A stretch of DNA of 64,000 nt from DAOTVX01 sp034436015 (GCA_034436015.1 DAOTWG010000004.1:1-64000); one strand, 5' to 3'. Positions 34,162-42,839 are shown, numbered from the stretch's first letter. A program made the numbers and translations. The notes: generated by a model not told the origin, from the letters alone.

Positions 34162-35569
34162 AACGTTAACCCTGGTCACCTTCCTTCTCTGCTGGCTAGC
34201 ATCGGCCTACCCGATTCGCGCCCAAACCCCCACCCCTCTACCCGGTCCGATTTACATTGTACAGGCCGGCGAAACCCTCTGGGAAATCGCCCTCCGTTTC
34301 CGGGTGAATCTAGAGGAACTCAAGCGGGTCAACCACATTGACAACGCCGATTGGATCGCGGAAGGACAAGAGCTGATCATCCCCGGCCTGGAAGATTTGC
34401 AAGGATATCTCCTGACCAAGGTCGTACCGCTGGGAGAAACTTTGCGCAGCCTGAGCCGCGCCAGCGGAACGCCGGAGGGCATCCTGCGACGCCTGAATCA
34501 CCTCATTAGTCCAACCGAAGTGTATGCCGGCAGCCGCCTTGTCCTGCTTCAGGCCGGAAAGGAACCAACCTGGAAAGCACGCACCGCGCTCGCTTCCGGC
34601 GAGACATTGCTCGAACTGGCTGTGCGGCAGAATACCAGTCCATGGACGTTGATGCGCATCAACCAGATTCCGGCCAGTTGGGCTGCTTTACCTGGCGATA
34701 TCCTCTACCTTCCGGGCGACGAGGCGACCGCTACGCCAGCCGGTTTGCCTCCTATCTTTACCTACATCGCGCTTTCTCCCCTCCCGCTCGTACAGGGCGC
34801 GACAGCACAGGTCACCGTGCACCTCAACGCCCCTATCACGACCCTGAATGGCTTGCTGGTTGATCAACCATTGCGTTTCTTTCCATTGAAAGAAAAGGAA
34901 TGGGTCGCTTTGCAAGGAATCCATGCCCTGCTTCCCGGCGGCATCTACCCTCTGCGCGTGGAAGCGACTCTGCCCGGCGGAGATCGTCAGGCCTTCGAGC
35001 AATTGGTATTGATCGAGAAAGGGGGCTTTCCCTACGAAACACTAGTCGTGGATCGCGCATACATTGATCCGGACGTAACTGCCTCAGAAGAGACCCAAAT
35101 CCGCGCGCTGGTCCATGAAGCCACTTCCGACCGTCTCTGGAACGGTGTTTTCCTGCCCCCCGGTTACTTTCCGGATTGCTACACCTCGCGCTTTGGCAAT
35201 CGGCGCACCTATATCGCCAGCGATCGATCCCTAACTCTGGAAGGTTTCCACACCGGCCTGGATTTCTGTGGCGGCAGCGGATTACCTATCGCCGCGCCGG
35301 CAGCAGGCGTCGTGGTCTTCGCCGGTCCCCTGGAAGTGCGCGGCAATGCAACCATCATCAATCATGGCTGGGGTGTCTATAGCGGCTTCTGGCATCAGTC
35401 CGAGATTCTGGTACAGGTCGGGCAGCGCGTGCAGGCAGGCGAGATTATCGGCAAGGTCGGAGGGACCGGTCGTGTCACCGGCGCCCACCTACACTGGGAA
35501 ATCTGGGTGAACGGCGTCCAAGTAAACCCCCTCGCCTGGCTGAATGAGGAGTTTCCTCGTCGCGAATAG
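34151..35569 (+). CDS. Secreted LysM / M23 family metallopeptidase
   Basis: A 472-residue exported protein. Signal peptide 1-24 (cleavage near IRA-QT). LysM repeats at about 34-78 (YIVQAGETLWEIALRF), a weaker one at 85-130 and a third at 143-190 bind peptidoglycan. The C-terminal M23 domain (about 350-465) has FHTGLDFCGG near residue 366 and GAHLHWEIW near 446, the zinc-binding motifs of LytM-type endopeptidases. It probably trims or remodels cell-wall peptide bridges. Overlap with DUF192 upstream; the binding-protein fragment follows. Confidence 0.9.
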   Translation: MTRKTLTLVTFLLCWLASAYPIRAQTPTPLPGPIYIVQAGETLWEIALRFRVNLEELKRVNHIDNADWIAEGQELIIPGLEDLQGYLLTKVVPLGETLRSLSRASGTPEGILRRLNHLISPTEVYAGSRLVLLQAGKEPTWKARTALASGETLLELAVRQNTSPWTLMRINQIPASWAALPGDILYLPGDEATATPAGLPPIFTYIALSPLPLVQGATAQVTVHLNAPITTLNGLLVDQPLRFFPLKEKEWVALQGIHALLPGGIYPLRVEATLPGGDRQAFEQLVLIEKGGFPYETLVVDRAYIDPDVTASEETQIRALVHEATSDRLWNGVFLPPGYFPDCYTSRFGNRRTYIASDRSLTLEGFHTGLDFCGGSGLPIAAPAAGVVVFAGPLEVRGNATIINHGWGVYSGFWHQSEILVQVGQRVQAGEIIGKVGGTGRVTGAHLHWEIWVNGVQVNPLAWLNEEFPRRE

Positions 35570-35578
35570 TTTTTGGTT

Positions 35579-36217
35579 ATGGTGGCTATACGCAAAATCG
35601 CTCCCGGCCAGGGTATCACAATGGCAGACTCATCGCAACCTCCTGTACGCACTGCGATCCACGGAAAACCTCAACCACACCACGTGGAACTCGTCCCCCT
35701 TTTCCTCCTCCTTTGCCTTCTTTTGAGTACCTGCCGTGCGCCGGCCGCCTGCAGGAACGAAGCCGGTTGCATTGTGATCCCGCCAGATGCGCCGGTCATC
35801 CTTGGCGTGCTGCACACCTGGTTAGGCGAACACGCCTCCGCCGGCGAACAAATGCTGTTCGGGATCAGAAGAGCCGTCAAGGAACAGGAACACCTGTTTG
35901 GGCATGAGATCGTCCTGCGCCGTGCCGGAAGCGAGTGTACCCAGGAAAGCGCTCGCCTGGCAGCGACCGCTCTGTTGACCAATCCCAATGTCTTCCTTAT
36001 CCTTGGCCCGACCTGTGCCGAGGAGCTCGAGGCCATAACCCCCCTGCTGGCAGACGCCGGTGTCTTCCTGGTCACCCCTCCGCCCGGCGAGGAAGCGGCC
36101 TATCGCCTCACCATGCAGATTCTGGATATGCTCCAGCACGCAGCCATACCAACTCGCGACGGCACACTTTACCTGCCACGCCGGGATTTGCAACGCAGGT
36201 TGCACGCGCTGCCATGA
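35579..36217 (+). CDS. Internally deleted branched-chain amino acid-type binding protein
   Basis: About 212 residues, roughly half the usual length of a LivK/LivJ-type periplasmic binding protein. After a hydrophobic segment with a lipobox-like LSTC, lobe I is well kept: CIVIPPDAPVILGVLHTW, QMLFGIRRAVKEQ, FLILGPTCAEELEAITPLLA. Near residue 163 it jumps directly to YRLTMQILDMLQHAAIP, then DGTLYLPRRDLQRRL, which belongs near the C-terminal end of intact homologues. Lobe II is therefore missing in frame. Start uncertain (TTG 35573, ATG 35579 or ATG 35621). Transport function is unlikely. Confidence 0.65.
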   Translation: MVAIRKIAPGQGITMADSSQPPVRTAIHGKPQPHHVELVPLFLLLCLLLSTCRAPAACRNEAGCIVIPPDAPVILGVLHTWLGEHASAGEQMLFGIRRAVKEQEHLFGHEIVLRRAGSECTQESARLAATALLTNPNVFLILGPTCAEELEAITPLLADAGVFLVTPPPGEEAAYRLTMQILDMLQHAAIPTRDGTLYLPRRDLQRRLHALP

Positions 36218-36226
36218 GAGGCGACC

Positions 36227-37390
36227 ATGCCAACCGCTGAACTCATTATCATCGGAAGTGAATTCCTGTTGGGCGAGTCGCTCGACACGAATTCGCGTCT
36301 TCTGGCGCGCGCATTGCGCGATCTCGGTATTGTTTTGCTCCGTATCCAGACCGTAGGCGATGATGCCTCCGCGATCTGCCAGGCCGTGCGCTCGGCTTTG
36401 ACGCGCGCGGATATTATCCTTACTACAGGTGGGCTTGGTCCAACCGTAGATGATCCCACCCGCCAGGCCATCGCCGAGGCGTTGGAAGCAGAGCTCGAAT
36501 TCCGTCCTGAACTCTGGGAACAAGTTGTGGCTCGCGTCGCGCGTTATGGGCGCATCGCCTCGGAGAACCAACGCCGACAGGCGTACGCACCGCGTGGGGC
36601 CATTGCCATAGAAAATCCAGTCGGGACGGCCCCGGCTTTCCTTGTCGAACGCGGACGCCAGACGGTGATTTCGCTTCCAGGTGTACCGCGCGAGATGGAA
36701 ACTTTGCTGGAAGAGCACGTCCTCCCCTACCTACGACGTCGTTACAGCGTTCACGCTGTGATCAAGGTCCGCACCCTGCATGTAGCAGGCTTGGGGGAGA
36801 GCGCCATAGATGAGCGTATTGGCGAATTCGAGCGAAGCGCGAACCCGACCGTAGGCCTGGCTGCACATGCCGGTCTCATAGACGTTCGCCTGACTGCTGG
36901 CGCAGAGAACGAGACTCGCGCCGACGAGCTTCTCCATCGGTTGGAGAACGAAATCCGTCGCCGGCTTGGCGAGGCGATTTTCGGCGCAGAGGGGGAGACG
37001 TTGGAATCTGTCACCATGGCAGCGCTCAGCGAACGCGGCTGGACGTTGGCAGTCTGCGAGGCCGGCATGAACGGGATTTTTCTGCAACGTCTGGCACGCT
37101 TTCAGGGGAACACGTACCTGGGCGGTGAACAGAGAATCCCACGCGCCTCGCTGTCGCTGGCGGCCGCGACGAAGCGTGCTCAACACAGATACCGCGCGCA
37201 GGTTGCCTTGGGAATCCGGTTACAGCCACAAGGCGATACGCAGAGTGTGGAGATCGTTCTCCTCTCGCCGCTTGGCCCACGCGCATGGCGTCTTTCCTAT
37301 GGCGGACACCCCGCCTACGCGCCGCAGTGGGCAACGAATATGGCGCTCGATCGCCTACGACGTCTTGCCATCGGCAAGGAGACATCATGA
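36227..37390 (+). CDS. CinA-like protein with degenerate amidase domain
   Basis: A 387-residue CinA homologue. The N-terminal molybdopterin-binding-like domain (1-170) is intact: IIGSEFLLGESLDTNSRLLA, LTTGGLGPTVDDPTRQAIAEA and ISLPGVPREM. This domain has ADP-ribose or CoA pyrophosphatase activity in studied homologues. The C-terminal nicotinamide-nucleotide amidase domain (about 260-387) has lost its site: the usual AESCTGG is CEAGMNG, so the catalytic Ser is absent, and the GxAGP loop is gone. NMN deamidation is therefore not expected. It overlaps the M14 gene by 4 bases. Confidence 0.75.
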   Translation: MPTAELIIIGSEFLLGESLDTNSRLLARALRDLGIVLLRIQTVGDDASAICQAVRSALTRADIILTTGGLGPTVDDPTRQAIAEALEAELEFRPELWEQVVARVARYGRIASENQRRQAYAPRGAIAIENPVGTAPAFLVERGRQTVISLPGVPREMETLLEEHVLPYLRRRYSVHAVIKVRTLHVAGLGESAIDERIGEFERSANPTVGLAAHAGLIDVRLTAGAENETRADELLHRLENEIRRRLGEAIFGAEGETLESVTMAALSERGWTLAVCEAGMNGIFLQRLARFQGNTYLGGEQRIPRASLSLAAATKRAQHRYRAQVALGIRLQPQGDTQSVEIVLLSPLGPRAWRLSYGGHPAYAPQWATNMALDRLRRLAIGKETS

Positions 37391-38379
37391 AAAGCGGACG
37401 CCGCCTCGCCGTCCAACAGCAAGTGCTTCATGGATTGACCGTCGCGTTATGGGCCATCAATTTGACAATCCTCCTTGGCGCCGCGGCAACCTACTTCTTG
37501 CTTCGGGCGCAATCCCCTCTTTTCCGGCCCTTACCCACCCTGATTCCCACGCCCCCCTTTGCCTCCTCCCCACACAGCCCGCTTGTGACGGCGCAGATTG
37601 ACGAGACTATCTCGCTTGACCATGACTCTACGGAGGACAACGTTACCGAACCTCCCCCTATCTTTTCGACGCCCTCCTATGCCGAGGGGCCTTTCGTCAT
37701 CGGTTCTTCGGCGGGAGGACGCCCCTTGCAAATGTGGCGGTTTGGCAACGGCCCGACGCAACGTCTGATCGTCGCCGGAATTCACGGCGGGAATGAGATC
37801 AACACCATTCAACTTGCCGATCAGTTGATCGAATACCTTTCCCTGCACCCGGAGATTGTCCCTGCTGACGTTACTTTGTATATCTTACGCAGCCTGAATC
37901 CAGATGGCGAGGCGCGCGGAAAAGGCCCGGCAGGACGCCCGAACGACAACGGCGTGGATTTGAATCGCAACTGGCCTTACCGCTGGAAAGCAAACTGGGA
38001 TCGCTATGGATGCTTCGTCGCCGTGCCGGTCAGCGGAGGTAGTCACCCGGCGTCGGAACCAGAAACGGTCGCCCTGCTGACCTTTATCGAATCGCGTGCC
38101 ATGGACGCGCTCATCAGTTACCATAGCGCGGCTCTCGGCATCTTCCCCGGCGGGGTGCCAACCTATAAGCCTTCGGTTCGATTGGCGGAGGCAATCGCCG
38201 CCGTCACCACCTACCCTTACCCGCCCATAGACACCGGCTGCGACTACACCGGCAACCTCACCGATTGGGCAGCCTCCAAAGGCATCGCTGCAGTGGATAT
38301 TGAGCTTTCCAACCACACCTCTACCGATTTCGAGCAAAATCTGGTGGTCCTGAAGGTGTTTCTGAACTGGAAACGGTAA
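37387..38379 (+). CDS. M14 family zinc carboxypeptidase, membrane-anchored
   Basis: A 330-residue protein with an N-terminal TM anchor (about 15-40), a Pro/Ser-rich linker, and an M14 domain (about 95-325). Zinc ligands fit VAGIHGGNEINT (His and Glu) and LISYHSAALG (second His). The substrate-binding region is VDLNRNWPYRW, and the catalytic Glu lies in AAVDIELSNHT. It resembles the murein-tripeptide amidase/DAP-peptidase branch, so cell-wall peptide cleavage is plausible. ATG at 37387 overlaps the cinA stop (ATGA). Confidence 0.85.
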   Translation: MKSGRRLAVQQQVLHGLTVALWAINLTILLGAAATYFLLRAQSPLFRPLPTLIPTPPFASSPHSPLVTAQIDETISLDHDSTEDNVTEPPPIFSTPSYAEGPFVIGSSAGGRPLQMWRFGNGPTQRLIVAGIHGGNEINTIQLADQLIEYLSLHPEIVPADVTLYILRSLNPDGEARGKGPAGRPNDNGVDLNRNWPYRWKANWDRYGCFVAVPVSGGSHPASEPETVALLTFIESRAMDALISYHSAALGIFPGGVPTYKPSVRLAEAIAAVTTYPYPPIDTGCDYTGNLTDWAASKGIAAVDIELSNHTSTDFEQNLVVLKVFLNWKR

Positions 38380-38411
38380 AAGAAAAGCAGCAAACGCGAA
38401 GAGGGAGGGGG

Positions 38412-38417
38412 TATAAT
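38412..38417 (+). promoter_or_regulatory. -10 element (GGTATAAT) before the amidohydrolase-CYTH gene
   Basis: TATAAT preceded by a run of G, 45 bases before the ATG at 38463. GAAAGGA at 38451-38457 is the ribosome binding site. Confidence 0.55.
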
Positions 38418-38462
38418 TAGGCGCACAGTTCTCCTCTGCAATGCTCGTAGAAAGGATTCCGT

Positions 38463-40439
38463 ATGCCACAGGCCGATATCCTGCTCAGGAATGCCATCGT
38501 CTTGACCATGGACGAGCAAACGACCTGGTATGAACACGGAGCAGTTGCCGTAGGAAAAGACAGCATTCTCGCCGTCGGGGACGAATCGGAACTCGCTGCC
38601 GTGTACGAAGCTTCGCAGGTCATGGATTGCAAGGGAAAAGTGTTGATGCCCGGCCTTATCAACGCGCACACCCACGTCCCCATGACCCTGCTGCGCGGGC
38701 TGGCTGACGATTTGCGCCTGGATGTCTGGCTGATGGGATACATGATGCCGGTGGAGCGCAAGTTCGTCTCGCCGGAATTCGTCCGGCTGGGCACACAACT
38801 GGCCTGTGCGGAACTGATTCGCAGCGGCGTGACTTGCTTCGCGGACATGTACTATTTCGAGGAAGAAGTTGCCAGAGCCACGGCCGAGGCCGGCCTGCGC
38901 GCGCTCTGCTCACAAACGGCGCTCAAATTCCCCGCTCCCGACGCCGGTTCCTATGAGGATGCCCTGGAGCGCGCGCGCGAATTCATTCAGCACTGGAAAG
39001 GCCATCCTCTCATTGTCCCCTCTGTCGCTCCGCACGCTCCATACACCTGCACACCTGAAATCCTGCGCGCGACAGCAGAACTGGCCGCCGAATTCGACGT
39101 GCCTCTCCACACCCACCTCGCCGAGACCGCCCTCGAAGTAGAAACCATGCGCCGTGAACAAGGAATGCCCGTAATTCCCTATGTCAAAAAACAGGGATTA
39201 TTCGGGGCGCGCGTACTCGCCGCCCATTGCGTCCACGTAGACGAAGGGGAAATGCGCACCATGCTTCATGCCGGCGCGGGGGTAGCGCACAACCCATCCT
39301 CGAACTTAAAGCTGGCCTCCGGATTCGCGCCCGTTGCCAAGATGTTAGAAGTTGGTCTGAACGTGGGAATCGGCACCGATGGCGCTGCCTCGAACAACGA
39401 CCTGGACATGTTCGAGGAGATCCGCCTCGCCGCTTTGATCGCCAAGGCAAGCAGCGGCGACCCAACATCACTGCCGGCAACACAGGCGCTGCTGCTAGCT
39501 ACCCGCATCGGCGCGCAGGCGCTTTTCCTGGACAACATCACCGGCTCGCTGGAAGCCGGCAAACGCGCCGACCTCCTCTTACTAGACCTATCTTCCCTGC
39601 ACCACTCACCACGTTTCCGCCGCGATGAGAACAGTCCCTACGCGCAAATCGTGTATGCTGCCAAGGCCTGCGACGTGACCGATGTCATGGTCAACGGTCG
39701 CTGGTTGATGCGCGAGCGTCGGTTGTTGACTCTGGACGAAACCTCGCTCGTGCAAGCCGCGCAAGAGTACGCTCGCCGCATTGATGCTTTCCTTATCGAA
39801 CGCGAGCGCTCTGTCTACTCCAAACTGATTGCCCTAGGAGGCTCACAGGAGGAAGAATCGTACGAGGTGCAACTCAAGGTTGCCATCCGCGAAGCGGAAG
39901 GCGTGCTGGCCGCTCTGCGTCGGCCGGAGATTGAAATTGTACGTCACAAGCACTACCACCAGCACGATGTCTACTTCCACTTTGCCGACCCGAATCAAGG
40001 GCGCTTACGTTACCGCGAAGATGAGTTGATTGACCCTCGCGGCGAAATCCAAAGTGTGCGCGCTCGCCTGACCCTGATTGGCCCGGCGCGTGAAGCCGAA
40101 TTGGGGCAACAGGTTATCCTCTCGCGCATCCGTTACTTCGCTCCGGCGACGAACAGCCTGCGCTTCTACCGCGAATACTTCAAACCGGCCGGCGAAACCC
40201 CGATTGACAAAGACCGCTTGCGCTGGCTCGTGCGCTATCAGAACACGGAATTTTACGTCAATCTCGATCGCGTCGAGAATCCACCGCTGGGATATTATCT
40301 GGAAATCAAATCGCGTACCTGGAGCCGCAAGGACGCCGAACGCAAAGCACAACTCGCCGCGCAACTATTACAGTTCCTGGGAGGCACACCACAAGCCGCC
40401 ATCCGACAGGACTACGTGGAACTCATCACGCGCAACTGA
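38463..40439 (+). CDS. Amidohydrolase (MTA/SAH deaminase type) fused to a CYTH domain
   Basis: A 658-residue fusion. Residues 1-445 are an ATZ/TRZ-type amidohydrolase: LINAHTHVPM, PLHTHLAETALEVE, LAAHCVHVDEGEM and IGTDGAASNNDLDMFEE hold the metal and catalytic residues of methylthioadenosine/S-adenosylhomocysteine deaminases. Residues about 460-655 form a CYTH domain: SYEVQLKVAI, HHQHDVYFHFADPNQGRLRY-like strands (with HYHQHDVYF), RWLVRYQNTEFYVNLDRV and LGYYLEIKSRTW. CYTH domains bind triphosphates or polyphosphate, or form cAMP. The ExExK entry motif is changed to EVQLK. Fusion of purine deamination to a triphosphate-binding tunnel is unusual. Confidence 0.85.
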   Translation: MPQADILLRNAIVLTMDEQTTWYEHGAVAVGKDSILAVGDESELAAVYEASQVMDCKGKVLMPGLINAHTHVPMTLLRGLADDLRLDVWLMGYMMPVERKFVSPEFVRLGTQLACAELIRSGVTCFADMYYFEEEVARATAEAGLRALCSQTALKFPAPDAGSYEDALERAREFIQHWKGHPLIVPSVAPHAPYTCTPEILRATAELAAEFDVPLHTHLAETALEVETMRREQGMPVIPYVKKQGLFGARVLAAHCVHVDEGEMRTMLHAGAGVAHNPSSNLKLASGFAPVAKMLEVGLNVGIGTDGAASNNDLDMFEEIRLAALIAKASSGDPTSLPATQALLLATRIGAQALFLDNITGSLEAGKRADLLLLDLSSLHHSPRFRRDENSPYAQIVYAAKACDVTDVMVNGRWLMRERRLLTLDETSLVQAAQEYARRIDAFLIERERSVYSKLIALGGSQEEESYEVQLKVAIREAEGVLAALRRPEIEIVRHKHYHQHDVYFHFADPNQGRLRYREDELIDPRGEIQSVRARLTLIGPAREAELGQQVILSRIRYFAPATNSLRFYREYFKPAGETPIDKDRLRWLVRYQNTEFYVNLDRVENPPLGYYLEIKSRTWSRKDAERKAQLAAQLLQFLGGTPQAAIRQDYVELITRN

Positions 40440-40493
40440 GTTCCCCTCTCGTGTCCAACGAAACCCAAGCGACCCCTCCATAGCTTTTAAGGG

Positions 40494-40511
40494 ATGTGAT
40501 GTTTTTCACAT
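40494..40511. promoter_or_regulatory. CRP-type palindromic operator upstream of argF
   Basis: ATGTGA-TGTTTT-TCACAT is a perfect inverted repeat with a 6-base centre, equal to the consensus half-sites of the CRP/FNR family. Its centre lies about 60-66 bases before the predicted argF transcription start, which is where CRP class I activator sites lie. A Rex repressor (TTGTGA-N6-TCACAA) is an alternative reader. Confidence 0.65.
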
Positions 40512-40532
40512 AGCAGTCAGCTTGTTCCTCAC

Positions 40533-40561
40533 TTGACGGAAAATCGGTTTGCGTGGATACT
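40533..40561 (+). promoter_or_regulatory. argF promoter
   Basis: TTGACG (40533-40538), 17-base spacer, GATACT (40556-40561). The -35 is nearly consensus. It lies between the CRP-type palindrome and the argF start at 40586. Confidence 0.65.
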
Positions 40562-40585
40562 TAATTTGTCATACAAGAGGACAAG

Positions 40586-41515
40586 ATGCCCCCGCGACAT
40601 TTTCTTGCTATTGCCGATTACTCGCCGGCAGAAATTCAAGAACTGCTCGACCTTGCCGTCGCCCTCAAACAGGAGTATTTTGCCGGCGGCAATCCGCCTC
40701 TGCTCCAAGGCAAAGTGCTGGGAATGATTTTTCAAAAACCCAGCCTGCGGACGCGCGTGTCGTTCGATATGGCCATGCGTCACTTAGGAGGAGATGCGCT
40801 CTATCTGTCCCCGCAAGAGGTTGGCCTGGGACAACGGGAGGCGATTGCGGATGTGGCGCGCGTCCTTTCCGGCTATGTCCACGCCATCATGGCGCGCGTT
40901 TTCGACTACGCGCATATCTTGGAACTGGCACGCTGGTCTTCTGTCCCCGTGATCAATGGATTGAGCGATTACAACCACCCTTGCCAAGCACTGGCCGATG
41001 CTCTGACCATTCAAGAACGCTTCGGCCGCGCGCCCGGTCTAAACGTAACATTCGTCGGCGACGGCAACAATGTCGCGGTATCGCTGATGCACATCTGCGC
41101 CAAACTCGGATGGAATTTCACCATCGCCTGTCCCCCGGGTTACGATTTGAACCCCCAAGCGGTCGAAATGGCAAAGGAGTTCGCGGCAGCCTCGGGCAGC
41201 CGGCTACGTTTCCTGCGCGATCCGCACGAGGCGGCGCGCGGCGCGCAGGTGATCTATACCGACACCTGGATTAGTATGGGGCAAGAGGAGGAAACGGAAA
41301 AACGCTTGGCGGTTTTCCCGCCCTATCAAGTCAACGCGCAGTTGGTCGCAGAGGCAGACAACGAGGTAATCGTGATGCACTGTCTTCCGGCACACCGCAA
41401 TCAGGAACTGACCGATGAGGTCGCCGATGGCCCGCATTCGGTCATTTTCCAACAGGCGCACAACCGCCTTCATGCACAGAAAGCGATTCTGGTTCGCTTG
41501 TTGGACGCGAGGTGA
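40586..41515 (+). CDS. argF: Ornithine carbamoyltransferase
   Basis: A 309-residue carbamoyltransferase. The carbamoyl-phosphate motif is FQKPSLRTRVSFDMAM near residue 53, and VMHCLPAHRNQE near 268 is the ornithine/catalytic cysteine motif that separates it from aspartate carbamoyltransferase. HPCQALADALTI is also present. The enzyme can run toward citrulline (biosynthesis) or, in some bacteria, backward in catabolism. No other arginine-synthesis gene is near, while rocD, ald and pyk follow, which favours a catabolic or nitrogen-shuttling use; this is inference. Confidence 0.95.
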   Translation: MPPRHFLAIADYSPAEIQELLDLAVALKQEYFAGGNPPLLQGKVLGMIFQKPSLRTRVSFDMAMRHLGGDALYLSPQEVGLGQREAIADVARVLSGYVHAIMARVFDYAHILELARWSSVPVINGLSDYNHPCQALADALTIQERFGRAPGLNVTFVGDGNNVAVSLMHICAKLGWNFTIACPPGYDLNPQAVEMAKEFAAASGSRLRFLRDPHEAARGAQVIYTDTWISMGQEEETEKRLAVFPPYQVNAQLVAEADNEVIVMHCLPAHRNQELTDEVADGPHSVIFQQAHNRLHAQKAILVRLLDAR

Positions 41516-41545
41516 TCCTGCACCCAGGCATTTCGAGAAATTCCT

Positions 41546-41603
41546 ACCGTCTCTGCTCACCTACACAGGGCGTTTCTAGAGACCCAGCGCAGAGGCGGTT
41601 TTT
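41546..41603 (+). terminator. Possible terminator after argF
   Basis: ACCGTCTCTGC (41546-41556) can pair with GCAGAGGCGGT (41589-41599, one G-U) around a 32-base loop, followed by TTTTTC. The large loop makes it uncertain. Confidence 0.35.
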
Positions 41604-41633
41604 CATGTCCATATTACTGACGAATCGGATGGC

Positions 41634-42839
41634 GTGATGCGATCTCGGGATTACATTGCTCTGGAAGAACAATATGGCGCGCACAACTATCGTCCGTTGG
41701 ATGTCGTCCTGACGCGCGGCGAGGGGGTTTGGGTATACGATGTGGAGGGTCGCAAGTACCTGGACTGGTTGAGCGCCTACTCGGCGCTCAACCAGGGGCA
41801 CGTGCATCCGAAAATCCTGGCCGCGTTTCAGGAGCAGGCAGCCCGTCTTACACTAACCTCGCGCGCGTTCTACAACGATCAACTCCCTTTATTCTACAAA
41901 GAGATTTCCGAGCTGACAGGTTATGAACGCGCATTGCCCATGAACAGCGGCGCGGAAGCAATAGAAACCGCTCTGAAACTGGCGCGCAAATGGGGATACT
42001 GCGTCAAAGGCGTGCCGCGTTATCAGGCCGAAATCATCGTCTGCGCCGACAACTTTCACGGACGGACGATCACCACGATCTCGATGTCCACAGAGCCGCT
42101 TTACCGCCGGGAATTCGGCCCGTTTACCCCAGGGTTCGTGACGGTACCCTTCGGGGATGCGCAAGCCCTGGAAAAAGCCATTACGCCAAACACGGTCGCC
42201 TTTCTGGTGGAGCCGATTCAAGGGGAAGGGGGAGTCCTTGTCCCGCCGGCCGGCTACCTTCACGCCGCCGCTGAGATCTGTCGAAAACATCGGGTGCTGT
42301 TCCTCGCAGACGAGATTCAAACCGGTCTGGGACGTACGGGGAAACTCTTCGCCTGCCAGCACGAGGCAGTGCGCCCAGACATCACGATCATCGGCAAGGC
42401 GCTTGGGGGCGGTTTCTATCCCGTCTCCGCTATCCTGGCCGATTCCTCCCTGCTGGACCTGTTCACGCCTGGGGAGCACGGCTCAACCTTTGGCGGCAAT
42501 CCCTTGGCGGCAGCCGTCGCGCGTGCAGCATTGCGGGTCCTTGTGGAAGAACGACTTCCTGAACGCGCGGCGGCCCTAGGCGAATACCTTATGGAACATT
42601 TGGTCGAGATTCCCAGCCCCCACGTAAAAGAAGTGCGTGGCAAAGGATTACTAATTGGTATAGAATTGAAGAAAGAAACCGACCCGGCAAGAGTATTTTG
42701 TGAGAAACTGCGCGCGGAGAGTATCCTAGTTAAGGACACCCGCGAACGCGTGATTCGCCTCGCGCCTCCGTTGACCATTGAGCAAGAGACGATCGACTGG
42801 GCGCTGCCGCGAATCCGCCGGGTTCTCATGGCTCCGTAA
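41634..42839 (+). CDS. rocD: Ornithine aminotransferase
   Basis: A 401-residue class-III PLP aminotransferase that moves the delta-amino group of ornithine to 2-oxoglutarate. Family blocks are EEQYGAHNYRPLDVVLTRGE, NSGAEAIETALKLARKW, FHGRTITTISMST, EPIQGEGGVLVPPAGYL, FLADEIQTGLGRTGK, and the PLP lysine in IIGKALGGGFYPVSA. These include the ornithine-aminotransferase-specific N-terminus. Start is GTG 41634 or the adjacent ATG 41637. It lies between argF and ald on the same strand. Confidence 0.93.
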   Translation: MMRSRDYIALEEQYGAHNYRPLDVVLTRGEGVWVYDVEGRKYLDWLSAYSALNQGHVHPKILAAFQEQAARLTLTSRAFYNDQLPLFYKEISELTGYERALPMNSGAEAIETALKLARKWGYCVKGVPRYQAEIIVCADNFHGRTITTISMSTEPLYRREFGPFTPGFVTVPFGDAQALEKAITPNTVAFLVEPIQGEGGVLVPPAGYLHAAAEICRKHRVLFLADEIQTGLGRTGKLFACQHEAVRPDITIIGKALGGGFYPVSAILADSSLLDLFTPGEHGSTFGGNPLAAAVARAALRVLVEERLPERAAALGEYLMEHLVEIPSPHVKEVRGKGLLIGIELKKETDPARVFCEKLRAESILVKDTRERVIRLAPPLTIEQETIDWALPRIRRVLMAP

